DNA of 64,000 nt from Kribbella kalugense (GTDB taxonomy: Bacteria > Actinomycetota > Actinomycetes > Propionibacteriales > Kribbellaceae), in NCBI RefSeq assembly GCF_004365875.1, contig NZ_SODF01000001.1:2108001-2172000 (forward strand). The letters run 5' to 3'. A model generated the notes under the pieces. That model was given only the letters and a program-made list of their open reading frames with translations. It ran no database searches and was not told where the DNA came from. Of this stretch, positions 37,022 through 45,604 are shown piece by piece (position 1 is the first letter of the stretch; each line of letters opens with the position of its first letter). The translations under genes and the position numbers were made by a program.

Positions 37022-37807
37022 TCACAGCGTGACCGTTCTCCTCCGGAAGCGGACGAGATGCCAGACGACGACGTACCAGGCAAGTGCGGCGAGGCCGCCC
37101 GAGACCAGGCCTGACAGGACCAGCCGTACCGCCGTCTCACCGCTCAGATCGCCGTCTGCGCGGCCGACCTCGACGACGGCGCCGGTGGCGGCGAGCAGGA
37201 GCCCGGCGACGATCACGACATACCGTGCCCAGGGCGCGACGAGATCACGGGGAGTGACCGAAGGGGGTGTACGGCGGTACCAGCGGTAGAGCCAGATCGC
37301 CAGGACGAGGCAGCCGCCGACCGTGCTGACGTACTGGAGGATGCGGTTCACGTCCCACGCCCCCACCACCTCGGCGCGGAACACGCCGGGGAACTGGCGG
37401 ACGAAGTAGCCGTCGCCGTGGGTGAAGGAGTCCCAGATGACGTGGGTCAACGCGCCGAGGACTGCCGACACCGCGCTCCAGAAGAGGGCCGGACGCAGGA
37501 GGGCAGTCGCGGCCGGCAGGCGGGCGGCGAGCGCCCCTGGAGCGAGGGCGATGAGCGGGCGCATGAGGACGAGGTTGTAGATCGCGAGGAGCACGAGCGC
37601 GATCAATGGGTCGAGCCAGAACGCCGACGTGAACTCGTGAGTGAGGGTCAGCGTGAAGTTGCCGCTGATGTGCTGCGTGGCGAGCCGGTAGATCGGGTCG
37701 ACGTAGAGCAGGTCAGGCGCCACTGCGCCGGCCACCAAAGCCGAGGCCACGAACGGCCGGCGGACCAGCGGGAGGACGGCGGCGGGGTGGGCAAGAGTGA
37801 ACGGCAC
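37022..37807 (-). CDS. DUF4184 membrane protein
   Basis: 261 residues with six or so membrane helices. Starts MPFTLAHPAAVLPL, the DUF4184 opening, with further family features VAPDLLY and LGALTHVIWDSFTHGDG (His and Asp suggesting a metal site). The family resembles the integral-membrane metal-dependent hydrolase YdjM/LexA-binding group; function unknown. GTG 37807 has a TANNNT element (TAGAGT, minus strand, 37814-37819) six bases before it. Confidence 0.88.
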   Translation of the reverse strand: MPFTLAHPAAVLPLVRRPFVASALVAGAVAPDLLYVDPIYRLATQHISGNFTLTLTHEFTSAFWLDPLIALVLLAIYNLVLMRPLIALAPGALAARLPAATALLRPALFWSAVSAVLGALTHVIWDSFTHGDGYFVRQFPGVFRAEVVGAWDVNRILQYVSTVGGCLVLAIWLYRWYRRTPPSVTPRDLVAPWARYVVIVAGLLLAATGAVVEVGRADGDLSGETAVRLVLSGLVSGGLAALAWYVVVWHLVRFRRRTVTL

Positions 37808-37813
37808 CCCGGA

Positions 37814-37819
37814 ACTCTA
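37814..37819 (-). promoter_or_regulatory. Putative leaderless -10 element of the DUF4184 gene
   Basis: Minus-strand TAGAGT, six bases before GTG 37807; no ribosome-binding site. Confidence 0.45.
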
Positions 37820-37827
37820 GAACGCCG

Positions 37828-38343
37828 CTAGGCCCCCGTGGTCCCGTCGAGTTGTTCCCGCAAGAGGTCGGCGTGTCCGCAGTGCCGGCCGTACTCACCG
37901 ATCAGATGGATGTAGATCATCCGCAGCGTCGACTCGGTGCCACCGAAGGCGAAGCGGTCGTCCAGCGAGTGGTCGGCAGCAGCCTCGTCCGACAGCTTCC
38001 ACTCCGCGATCAATCCGTCGTACGCCGCCTGTGCGTCGGCGGGATCGATCAGCTCGAAGTCCGCGTCCTTGCCGAGCTCAGGAGCGAACAGCGGCTCGGC
38101 AGGCTCGTCCGCGAAGTGAATCCGGAACCAGATCCGCTCGACCTTGGTCAGGTGGCGGATCAGACCGAGCAGCGAAAGGTTCGACGGCGGTGACGGCCGC
38201 TCGGCCAGCTGCTCCGCGGTCAGGCCGGCGCACTTGAACAGCAAGGTGGCGCGGTAGAAGTCCAGGTAGCCGGCGAGCAGCTCCCGCTCGGGCGCCACCA
38301 ACGATCCGTCGGGCCGTTCCACCGATGGTGCGATCCAGGTCAT
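37828..38343 (-). CDS. DinB/DUF664 family protein
   Basis: 171 residues of the DinB four-helix fold. Landmarks are SNLSLLGLIRHLTKVERIWFR (first metal His) and IYIHLIGEYGRHCGHADLLRE (His pair near the C-terminus), the pattern of DUF664 proteins in the DinB/mycothiol-dependent transferase superfamily. The cofactor thiol in actinobacteria is mycothiol, but no substrate can be named. ATG 38343 is preferred over a TTG at 38355. Confidence 0.85.
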   Translation of the reverse strand: MTWIAPSVERPDGSLVAPERELLAGYLDFYRATLLFKCAGLTAEQLAERPSPPSNLSLLGLIRHLTKVERIWFRIHFADEPAEPLFAPELGKDADFELIDPADAQAAYDGLIAEWKLSDEAAADHSLDDRFAFGGTESTLRMIYIHLIGEYGRHCGHADLLREQLDGTTGA

Positions 38344-38410
38344 CGCACTATCCAACCCGGCACCTCGAGGGACGGCGGAACCGGCCCCGGTCTGTTACCG
38401 CAAGATGAAC

Positions 38411-38424
38411 TGCAAGCGCTCCCA
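38411..38424. promoter_or_regulatory. Half-degenerate LacI-type operator (upstream copy)
   Basis: TGCAAGCGCT followed by CCCA matches the left ten bases of the operator 100 bp downstream. Together they could let the repressor loop the DNA. Its position also falls in the promoter zone of the divergent DinB gene. Confidence 0.45.
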
Positions 38425-38510
38425 TCATCTTGCCGAGAAACCGCGGCGAAACGTCGAGCCTTCCCAGCGTTACGCTCAAATATCTTGACCAATCAGGCTT
38501 CCCAGCGGAC

Positions 38511-38524
38511 TGCAAGCGCTTGTA
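38511..38524. promoter_or_regulatory. LacI-family operator in front of the carbohydrate cluster
   Basis: TGCAAGCGCTTGTA contains the perfect palindrome CAAGCGCTTG (38513-38522), typical of LacI/GalR operators with a central CG. It overlaps a possible -10 (TAGTCT, 38523-38528) and lies 33 bases before GTG 38558, fitting repression. The regulator is probably the LacI protein at 47605. Confidence 0.7.
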
Positions 38525-38557
38525 GTCTTTTGCAGTCAGCCGATCAAGGGAGCCATC

Positions 38558-39715
38558 GTGAAGGTGCAGGCACACGCGCTCAGGGACCGCCGGTTCGACG
38601 ACTGGCACCGCGCCGTCGCCGGCCGCTGGTCGATCGAGGACCTGCGGGCCGACCCGCGGTACCGCGACGACTGGATCTCGTTCGACTGCCTGTCCTGGGA
38701 CGCCGACCGCGAGCTGCTCTATCTCGGCCTGACGTCGATCAACACCGACATCTTCTGGACCTTCGAGCCCGGCACGCAGAAGTTCGAGTCGCTGGGGTAC
38801 GACCGGGTCGGCGACCGTTTCGACGCCAAGTTCCATCGGTCCCTCGAGCGCGACCGCGACGGTTCGTATCTGGTGGCGACCGCGATGTTGCACGACATGG
38901 ACCAGCAAGGGCAGGCCGGCGGCGGGAAGCTGCTGCGCTACCGGCCGGCCGAGGGTGAGTTCGAGCTGCTGGCCGTCCCGGTACGACGGCAGTACATCCA
39001 GTCGATCCTGTTCGACCCCGAGCGGCGACTGGTCTACGGGTTCACCTATCCGGCCGAGCACCTGTTCGTGCACGAGCTGCTGACCGGGCAGACCCGGACG
39101 CTCGCCTATGTCGGCAACGCCCGGATGATCTGTCAGCCGCACAACGCGGTGCTCGATCCCCGCGGCCGCCTCTGGGGCACGTGGGGCGAGAACAGGGCCT
39201 TCGAGGACGACCTCGGATCCACGCCGATCCGGTACTTCTGCTATGACCCCGACCAGGACGCCTTCGAGTGGTTCTCTTACGGACCGTCGAAGTCGTGGCC
39301 GCGCGACATCGCGGCGGTCGACCACATGCTGCTGGCCGACGACGGCCTCATCTATGTCGGTACGACGGCCGGCGGCCTAAGCACGCTGGATCCGGAGACC
39401 GGGCGGGTCGAATCACTGGGCAAACCGTTCACCGGCCGGCGACTGGCCGGTCTGGTCCAGGGACGCGACGGCTACATCTACGGAGCCGGTAACGAGGGCA
39501 TCGACGCCGAAGGGCGCGGGAAGGCGCGGATGTTCCGTCACGACCGGGCAACCGGCCGGACCGACGATCTCGGCCCGATCTTCGATCCCGCCCGCAACGA
39601 CGGCGCGGTGAAGATCCACATGCTCGTCGAGGCCGAGGACGGCGTGTTCTACGCGGGCGAGAACGACAACCAGCTGCGTTCGTCCTACCTGTGGCGGTGT
39701 CAGCTCGATGACTGA
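38558..39715 (+). CDS. Beta-propeller protein of unknown function, first gene of the carbohydrate cluster
   Basis: 385 residues with repeated four-strand blade patterns (DGSYLVATAM, ERRLVYGFTYPAEHLFVHEL, DGLIYVGTTAGGLSTLDPETGRV, GRDGYIYGAGNEG), in the manner of SMP-30/ELP-like propellers. No signal peptide, so it acts in the cytoplasm. It could be a lyase or lactonase on an imported sugar. GTG 38558 follows GGGAG. Its 3' end overlaps the next gene by eight bases. Confidence 0.75.
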   Translation: MKVQAHALRDRRFDDWHRAVAGRWSIEDLRADPRYRDDWISFDCLSWDADRELLYLGLTSINTDIFWTFEPGTQKFESLGYDRVGDRFDAKFHRSLERDRDGSYLVATAMLHDMDQQGQAGGGKLLRYRPAEGEFELLAVPVRRQYIQSILFDPERRLVYGFTYPAEHLFVHELLTGQTRTLAYVGNARMICQPHNAVLDPRGRLWGTWGENRAFEDDLGSTPIRYFCYDPDQDAFEWFSYGPSKSWPRDIAAVDHMLLADDGLIYVGTTAGGLSTLDPETGRVESLGKPFTGRRLAGLVQGRDGYIYGAGNEGIDAEGRGKARMFRHDRATGRTDDLGPIFDPARNDGAVKIHMLVEAEDGVFYAGENDNQLRSSYLWRCQLDD

Positions 39716-40451
39716 CGTGATCGACGGACACCGGCATCTCGGTCGCGGCGTCGACACCGTCGACGACCTCGACCACCTGCTCGCGGACATGGATGCGCAC
39801 GGCGTCGCCAGGACGGTCTTGATTCCGACCGACCGCGAGATCGCCGTCGACAACCGGGCCGGCAACGACGCCATGCTCGCCGCCGCGACCACCCATCCGG
39901 ACCGACTATTGCCGATGGCAACCGTGAACCCTTGGTTCGGTGCTCAGGCGGTGGCTGAACTCCGCCGCGCCGTCTACGCCGGCGCGGTCGGCCTGAAGTT
40001 GCATCCGGCCCTGCAGGGCTTCGTGCTCTGCCATCCGATGGTCCATCCGTTGATCGCCGAGTGTCAGACGCTGGGTGTCCCGGTCTACGTTCACACCGGT
40101 ACGCCGCCGTACGCGCAGCCGTTGCAGCTCGTGGAGCTGGCCCGCACGTTCCCGAAGGTGACGTTCGTGATGGGGCACGCGGGCAGCACCGACCTCAAGG
40201 CCGACGCCATACCGGCAGCGCACCTGGCCGCGAACGTCGTCGTCGAGACCTCGTGGAGTCTGCCTGCTCGCTTGAGGCAGCTCGTCGAGACGTACGGCGC
40301 TCACCGGGTGATGTTCGGGTCCGACGCGCCGTTGAGCTCACTCGGTCTCGAGCTGGCCAACCACCGTGCTGCGGACCTCTCCGCACCGGACGCGGCCGAG
40401 GTGTTCGGCGGAACCGCCCAGCGTGTCTTCGGTGGAGGTGCGTCGTCATGA
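39708..40451 (+). CDS. Amidohydrolase-2-type metal-dependent hydrolase
   Basis: 247 residues of the TIM-barrel amidohydrolase-2 family. IDGHRHLGRG supplies the first metal His pair. Then GLKLHPALQGF and VYVHTGTPPYAQPLQ, VTFVMGHAGSTDL, and MFGSDAPLSS with the catalytic Asp. It overlaps the preceding gene by eight bases and the next by four. A paralogue follows directly. Confidence 0.85.
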   Translation: MTDVIDGHRHLGRGVDTVDDLDHLLADMDAHGVARTVLIPTDREIAVDNRAGNDAMLAAATTHPDRLLPMATVNPWFGAQAVAELRRAVYAGAVGLKLHPALQGFVLCHPMVHPLIAECQTLGVPVYVHTGTPPYAQPLQLVELARTFPKVTFVMGHAGSTDLKADAIPAAHLAANVVVETSWSLPARLRQLVETYGAHRVMFGSDAPLSSLGLELANHRAADLSAPDAAEVFGGTAQRVFGGGASS

Positions 40452-41203
40452 TCATCGACGCGCACACCCATCTCCCGCCCGACTCGTTCTACCCACCCGA
40501 GCTCGGACGGGGTCCGGAGGGATTCCTGGCCTTGTGCGACACCCATGGCGTCGACGTGGCCTGGGTGTTCACGACCGCCGGTCTGAACGATCCCGATCCG
40601 CGCCACAACGACGTCGTACGGGCGTTCTGCGCCGCGGCACCGGACCGGCTCGTTCCGTTCTGCACTGTCTTCCCTCATCTCTCCGGCGCGGTGGACGAAC
40701 TTCACCGGGCCGTCGAGGCGGGGGCACGGGGGCTCAAGCTGCACCCTTGGCTACAAGGCTTCTCGCCGATCGAGCCGTGTATGGACGACCTCGGTACGGC
40801 GCTCGAGGCACTCGGCATCCCGGTGGTGTTCCATGACGGCACGCCACCGAACTCGTCACCGCTGCAGATCGCCGCGTTCGCCGAGCGTCATCCCGGCGTT
40901 CCGGTGATCCTCGGCCACGGCGGCCTGCACGACCTCTGGGTCGAAGCCGTTGCGGCGCTGCAGCGGGTGGACAACCTGTGGGTCATTCCCTCGGGGACAC
41001 CACCGGCGGGCCTGCGTCAGCTGGTCGATCAGGTCGGCACCGGCCGGCTGCTGTTCGGCTCCGACGCCGGCTTCGGCGACCCGCACTGGCAGACCTTCCA
41101 GTTGAGCAAGATCCGCGACCTCCGGCTCCGTCCGGAGGACGAGGCAACCCTTCTGAGCGGCAACGCCCAACTGCTCATGCAACCAGATCGAGGTTCGAGA
41201 TGA
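40448..41203 (+). CDS. Amidohydrolase-2-type hydrolase, paralogue of the preceding gene
   Basis: 251 residues: IDAHTHLPPDSF (metal His pair), GLKLHPWLQGFSPIEP, VVFHDGTPPNSSPLQIAAFAE, VILGHGGLHDLW and LFGSDAGFGDP. It shares the order and many blocks of the preceding product, so the pair arose by tandem duplication and may form a heteromer or act on successive intermediates. Start ATG 40448 overlaps the previous stop (ATGA); its own stop overlaps the next start. Confidence 0.85.
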   Translation: MIIDAHTHLPPDSFYPPELGRGPEGFLALCDTHGVDVAWVFTTAGLNDPDPRHNDVVRAFCAAAPDRLVPFCTVFPHLSGAVDELHRAVEAGARGLKLHPWLQGFSPIEPCMDDLGTALEALGIPVVFHDGTPPNSSPLQIAAFAERHPGVPVILGHGGLHDLWVEAVAALQRVDNLWVIPSGTPPAGLRQLVDQVGTGRLLFGSDAGFGDPHWQTFQLSKIRDLRLRPEDEATLLSGNAQLLMQPDRGSR

Positions 41204-42552
41204 GATTTCGCAAGCGCGCGACGGCGATCGTCGCTGCCCTGACCCTGGCCGCCGCCGCGGCAGCCTGTTCGGGGCCGGTATCGGCCGGCGGGTCCAGCGG
41301 CGACTCCGGCGGCAAGACCAAGATCGTCTACTGGAGCATGTTCAGCACCGGCGAACCGCTGCAGCAGCTGATGCAGTCCGCCACCGACCGGTTCATGAAG
41401 GAGAACCCGGACATCACGGTCGAGATCAACTGGGCCGGCCGCGATGTCCTGACCAAGCTGCAGGGCGCGATCAACGCCGGCCAGCAGGTCGACATCGTTG
41501 ACCACTCCAACGACCGGGTCCGCAGTGCCGTCGTACTCACCCACCAGGCCTTGAACCTCTCCCCCTACCTGCAGCAACCGGCGTACGGCGCGACGACCGG
41601 CAAGTGGCTCGACGAGTTCGCGCCCGGGTCGGTGGAAGCCTTCGCGGAGAAAGACGGGGTGTACGAGATTCCGCGCGACGTCTACGTCTCGGGCTTCTGG
41701 TACAACGCGAAGATGCTGGCCGACGCCGGCCTGAAACCGCCGGTCACCGGGATGACCTGGGACCAGTTCCTGCAGCTGATCCAGACGCTCAAGACGAAGG
41801 ACCCCGGCGTCTCGCCGCTCGGCGCCGACGGCAGCCTCGACTTCTACAACAACTGGTGGTTCAGCTACCTGGCGATCCGGCTGGCCGGGCTCGACGCGTT
41901 CCGCAAGGCGGCGTACGACAAGACCGGGCAGTTGTGGAAGCAGCCGGTCTTCCTCCAGGCGGCGAACATGGTCCGACAGCTGCAGGACGCCGGCGACTTC
42001 CAGAAGGGCTTCGAAGGCTCGGTCTATCCGGCCGCGCAGGCCCAGTGGGTGAACGGCAAGACCGCGATGATGCTGATGGGCGCGTGGCTGCCGAAGGAGG
42101 TCGAGTCGCAGGCGCCGAAGGACTTCTCGATGGGCATGTTCGCCTTCCCGAACGTTGCCGGTGGCAAGGGCAACGACCTGGTCGAGTACTGGGCCAACGT
42201 CTACGCGGTGATGAAGAACTCCAAGCATCCGGACGCGGCGGTCAAGTGGGTCAAGTTCATGACGTCCGCGGCCGGCGCCGGTACCGAGCTGCCGAAGGCC
42301 GGCTTCCCGACCGCCACCAAGAACGCGCCCACGCCACCGACCCACCTCGCGCAGGCCGAGGTGCTGAAGACCTACAAGGTGATGGGACAGCGCGGCGGTC
42401 TCAACGACGACGTCCCGGGCTACATGACCGAGGTCTACAACCGCTGTGACGACCGCTTCTTCCTGATGCAGTCCGGTCCGTCGGACTTCATCAGCTGCCT
42501 GTCCGACGGCACGAAGAAGTTCTGGTCGACCAACACCCCGCCGAGCAGCTGA
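41200..42552 (+). CDS. Carbohydrate ABC transporter substrate-binding lipoprotein
   Basis: 450 residues of the MalE-like (solute-binding family 1) type. Signal with lipobox AAAACSG, then KIVYWSMFSTGEPLQQLMQSATDRFMKENPDITVEI. Other family blocks are GVYEIPRDVYVSGFWYNAKML and GKTAMMLMGAWLPKEV. It binds an outer-surface sugar and hands it to the two permeases that follow. Start ATG 41200 by the ATGA overlap. Confidence 0.93.
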   Translation: MRFRKRATAIVAALTLAAAAAACSGPVSAGGSSGDSGGKTKIVYWSMFSTGEPLQQLMQSATDRFMKENPDITVEINWAGRDVLTKLQGAINAGQQVDIVDHSNDRVRSAVVLTHQALNLSPYLQQPAYGATTGKWLDEFAPGSVEAFAEKDGVYEIPRDVYVSGFWYNAKMLADAGLKPPVTGMTWDQFLQLIQTLKTKDPGVSPLGADGSLDFYNNWWFSYLAIRLAGLDAFRKAAYDKTGQLWKQPVFLQAANMVRQLQDAGDFQKGFEGSVYPAAQAQWVNGKTAMMLMGAWLPKEVESQAPKDFSMGMFAFPNVAGGKGNDLVEYWANVYAVMKNSKHPDAAVKWVKFMTSAAGAGTELPKAGFPTATKNAPTPPTHLAQAEVLKTYKVMGQRGGLNDDVPGYMTEVYNRCDDRFFLMQSGPSDFISCLSDGTKKFWSTNTPPSS

Positions 42553-42562
42553 GGACCTGACC

Positions 42563-43453
42563 GTGAGACGTACAGGACGCAGAAGCGTGGTGGTGCCGTT
42601 TCTCTTCCCGGCACTGGCTGTCTACACGCTGATCTTCGTGTACCCGGCCTTCGACGCCGTCCGGGTGAGCCTGTTCCAGTGGAACGGGTTCACCACCCGG
42701 ATGACCTACATCGGGTTCGGGAACTACCGGCACCTGCTCTCGGACCCGACCTTCTGGGTCTCGCTGCGCAACACCGCCGTGATCGCCATCGGCGGCGGGG
42801 CCGGCATCTTCGGGCTGGCCTTCTTCTTCTCGGCGATCCTGCAACGCGAGATCCGCGGCAAGAAGTTCTTCCGGGCGCTGATGTTCTTCCCGATCGTGCT
42901 GCCCGGGGTGGGCGTCGGGATGATCTGGCAGTTCGTCTACAACCGGTCCTGGGGTCCGCTCAGCGCGTTCCTGAACGCGGTCGGGCTGGGGTCGCTGGAC
43001 CAGACCTGGCTGGGCCCGAAGCTGATCATCCCGTCGCTGACGATCGCGGTGATCTGGACCTACATGGGCTTCTACCTGGTCATCCTGATGGCCGGGATCG
43101 ACAAGATCCCGAAGAGTTACTTCGAGGCGGCGAAGATGGACGGCGCCTCGGACTGGCGGACGTTCTGGCTCATCACCCTTCCGATGACCTGGGACGTCCT
43201 GGTGGTCGCCATGGTGCTGTGGCTGATCTCCGCGATGAAGATCTTCGACCTCATCGTGGCGACCACCTTCCCCTCCCCGCCGCGATCGGGTTTCACCATG
43301 ACCATCTTCATCTGGGAGCGGGCGGTGGGCGCGTACACCCCGGTCTTCGAGCTCGGCTACGCGACCGCGCTCGGCGTCGTACTGCTGGTCTGCGTCGTGG
43401 CCGGCGTGGCGGTACTGCGGCTCATCACTCGTCGGGAACGGATCGAGTACTGA
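42563..43453 (+). CDS. Carbohydrate ABC transporter permease (MalF-like)
   Basis: 296 residues, six membrane helices, with the ATPase-contact loop EAAKMDGASDWRTFWLITLP near the C-terminus. N-terminus VPFLFPALAVYTLIFVYPAFDAV is typical of sugar permeases. Start GTG 42563 follows GAGG. The second permease begins two bases after its stop. No ATPase is encoded in the cluster, so a shared MsiK-type ATPase elsewhere is likely. Confidence 0.93.
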   Translation: MRRTGRRSVVVPFLFPALAVYTLIFVYPAFDAVRVSLFQWNGFTTRMTYIGFGNYRHLLSDPTFWVSLRNTAVIAIGGGAGIFGLAFFFSAILQREIRGKKFFRALMFFPIVLPGVGVGMIWQFVYNRSWGPLSAFLNAVGLGSLDQTWLGPKLIIPSLTIAVIWTYMGFYLVILMAGIDKIPKSYFEAAKMDGASDWRTFWLITLPMTWDVLVVAMVLWLISAMKIFDLIVATTFPSPPRSGFTMTIFIWERAVGAYTPVFELGYATALGVVLLVCVVAGVAVLRLITRRERIEY

Positions 43454-43454
43454 T

Positions 43455-44363
43455 ATGGATACAGCGACACAGGTCGTCACGCCGGCCAGGCAACACCCGC
43501 TCGAGCAGGACAGGCCTCGACTCACGCCGGGCCGGCTGATCGGAAACCTTCCGTACTACGTCGTGCTCGGGCTGTGGGCCGCCCTGACGATCTTCATCCT
43601 GCTGTGGTTGTTCAGCGGGTCGCTCAAGAGCAACGTCGAGATCTTCGGCTCGCCGTGGGCGCTGCCCAAGAATCCGTCCGCCGACGGGGCGAAGAACTAC
43701 AGCGCCGCTTGGACGACGGCCCACATGAGCATCTACTTCGTCAACAGCGTCCTGGTCACCAGTGTGTCGGTGGTGATCACGGTGGCGATCTCGGCACCAG
43801 CCGCCTATGTGCTGTCCCGGATCCCCTTCCGTGGCAGCACGCTGATCAACTACTACTTCATCGCGGGCATGGGACTGCCGTTCCAGCTGATCCTCGTTCC
43901 GCTGTACGTCCTGCTGGTGCAGATCGGACTGATCGACACGCGGGCCGGACTGACCCTGACGTACGTCGGTGTGTCGATACCGTTCACGATCATCCTGCTG
44001 ACCGGCTTCTTCCGGTCGCTCCCGTCCGAGCTGGAGGAGGCCGGAGCGGTCGACGGCTGCTCCGAGCTGGGCATCTTCTGGCGAATCATGATGCCGATCG
44101 CGACACCGGGGCTGTTCACGGCCGCGATCTTCAACTTCGTGATGATCTGGCAGGAGTTCCTGCTGGCCCAGCTGCTGCTGAGCTCGGACGGGAACAAGAC
44201 GCTGCCGGTCGGCCTGATGGGGTTGCGCCAGACCATGCAGTACAACAGCAACTGGGCCGCCATGTTCGCGGCGGTCATGATCATCGTCGTCCCGTCGTTC
44301 ATCGTGTTCGTCGCGCTGTCGAACCGGATCATGGCGGGCCTCACCCTGGGAGCCGGCAAATGA
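43455..44363 (+). CDS. Carbohydrate ABC transporter permease (MalG-like)
   Basis: 302 residues, six membrane helices, ATPase-contact loop ELEEAGAVDGCSELGIFWRIMMP. The partner of the preceding permease. Its stop overlaps the transglutaminase-like gene by four bases (ATGA), which ties that gene to the transport unit. Confidence 0.93.
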   Translation: MDTATQVVTPARQHPLEQDRPRLTPGRLIGNLPYYVVLGLWAALTIFILLWLFSGSLKSNVEIFGSPWALPKNPSADGAKNYSAAWTTAHMSIYFVNSVLVTSVSVVITVAISAPAAYVLSRIPFRGSTLINYYFIAGMGLPFQLILVPLYVLLVQIGLIDTRAGLTLTYVGVSIPFTIILLTGFFRSLPSELEEAGAVDGCSELGIFWRIMMPIATPGLFTAAIFNFVMIWQEFLLAQLLLSSDGNKTLPVGLMGLRQTMQYNSNWAAMFAAVMIIVVPSFIVFVALSNRIMAGLTLGAGK

Positions 44364-45604
44364 GCGGGTTGGTAGCGAAGGAGACCGGTCGGGTCGTGGC
44401 GACCCTCGGCGAGGAGGTGAACGGCCGGCGGTACGCACGGAGTCGGCTCGACCTCGATAGCGAAGCCTCGACGCTCTACGTGCTGGCGCGGTCGCATCGC
44501 GCGGACGGACCACCGCTCGAGATCCAGATCGGCGACACTCCGGTCGGCGCGATTCCGGCGACCAACGACCCCGTACTGACGTGGCGCGAGCTGACCCTTC
44601 CACGCGATGCCGGCGCCGGGTCGGTGACGCTGTCTTCGCGTGGCAATGCGATGGACGCGTGGACCGTCGGCGTCGACCACACGACCGTCGGCGGTGACGA
44701 GCTGTCGATCGATGCCGGCGGCACCTGGTCGGCCGATCGCATCGGCCACCTCCACCTGGCACCCGGGCGCTACGTGGTCCGGGCGCGTGTTGAAGGGGTC
44801 GACGACCCGCAGCCGCCGGCCCCGGTCTGGGAGGACGTCGAGCATCCCGCCGTACGGGCGTTCCTCGAGCAGCTGCCGGCGGAGGCTCTGCAGTCGAGTG
44901 ATCCGTTGACCACGGCGCAGGCGCTGAGCACGTGGGTCTGCCGTTCGTGGCGGTATCGCAACACCAGCGAGGCGAGCCAGTACACGCCCTGGGACCCACC
45001 GACGATCCTCTCCTGGGGTGCGAGCGAGCAGGGCCATGCGGGCAACCTCCCAGTGGTCATGTGCGTGCACTACGCCCTGGTGCTGACCGCGGCGTGTCAG
45101 GCACTCGGGATCCCAGCGCGGTGTGCGGTTCTGACCGGTTCGATCAACGGGTACGACGGTCATTTCGTCAGCGAGGTGTGGAGCGAGCGACTGGGACGCT
45201 GGGTCATGCTCGATCCGACCTTCGACGTCACGGTGGTCACGCCGGACGGACCTGCCGATCTGCAGACGATCCGTGAACTCGGCACCGACCTACGGCACCA
45301 CGTGGTCGCAGGCCCCGGGATCGAGGACCGGTTGACGATGCCGTCGCAGCGGACGTGGTTCGAGGAGAACCTGCTGAAGGGCGTGTGCTTCCGCAACCGT
45401 GCCTTGTGGCCGCGCAGCGATTTCCTGTCACGGCCCGACCTCACTCCCCCGGGTCACGGCGCCGCGTCGTACACCGAGCTGGATCTGGTGTGGGACGAGC
45501 GGTGCCGGGATACAGGGTTCGGTATGTTCCGCTACTTCGCCGGCCAGGACTGGTTCGAGGCTCCGCCGGCCGTTCAGGTGAAGGTCGCCGCAAATGCCCG
45601 CTGA
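44360..45604 (+). CDS. Transglutaminase-like cysteine-hydrolase-fold protein
   Basis: 414 residues, no signal peptide. The C-terminal half shows the transglutaminase/protease-like triad: VVMCVHYALVLTAACQALGIPARCA (candidate Cys nucleophile in VMC), GHFVSEVWSERLGRWVMLDPTFDV (His and Asp). The N-terminal half is beta-rich. Members hydrolyse amide or peptide bonds; together with NagA and NagB it suggests a substrate in which a peptide or acyl group is joined to an amino sugar. ATGA overlap with the permease; it overlaps nagA by 11 bases. Confidence 0.8.
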   Translation: MSGLVAKETGRVVATLGEEVNGRRYARSRLDLDSEASTLYVLARSHRADGPPLEIQIGDTPVGAIPATNDPVLTWRELTLPRDAGAGSVTLSSRGNAMDAWTVGVDHTTVGGDELSIDAGGTWSADRIGHLHLAPGRYVVRARVEGVDDPQPPAPVWEDVEHPAVRAFLEQLPAEALQSSDPLTTAQALSTWVCRSWRYRNTSEASQYTPWDPPTILSWGASEQGHAGNLPVVMCVHYALVLTAACQALGIPARCAVLTGSINGYDGHFVSEVWSERLGRWVMLDPTFDVTVVTPDGPADLQTIRELGTDLRHHVVAGPGIEDRLTMPSQRTWFEENLLKGVCFRNRALWPRSDFLSRPDLTPPGHGAASYTELDLVWDERCRDTGFGMFRYFAGQDWFEAPPAVQVKVAANAR

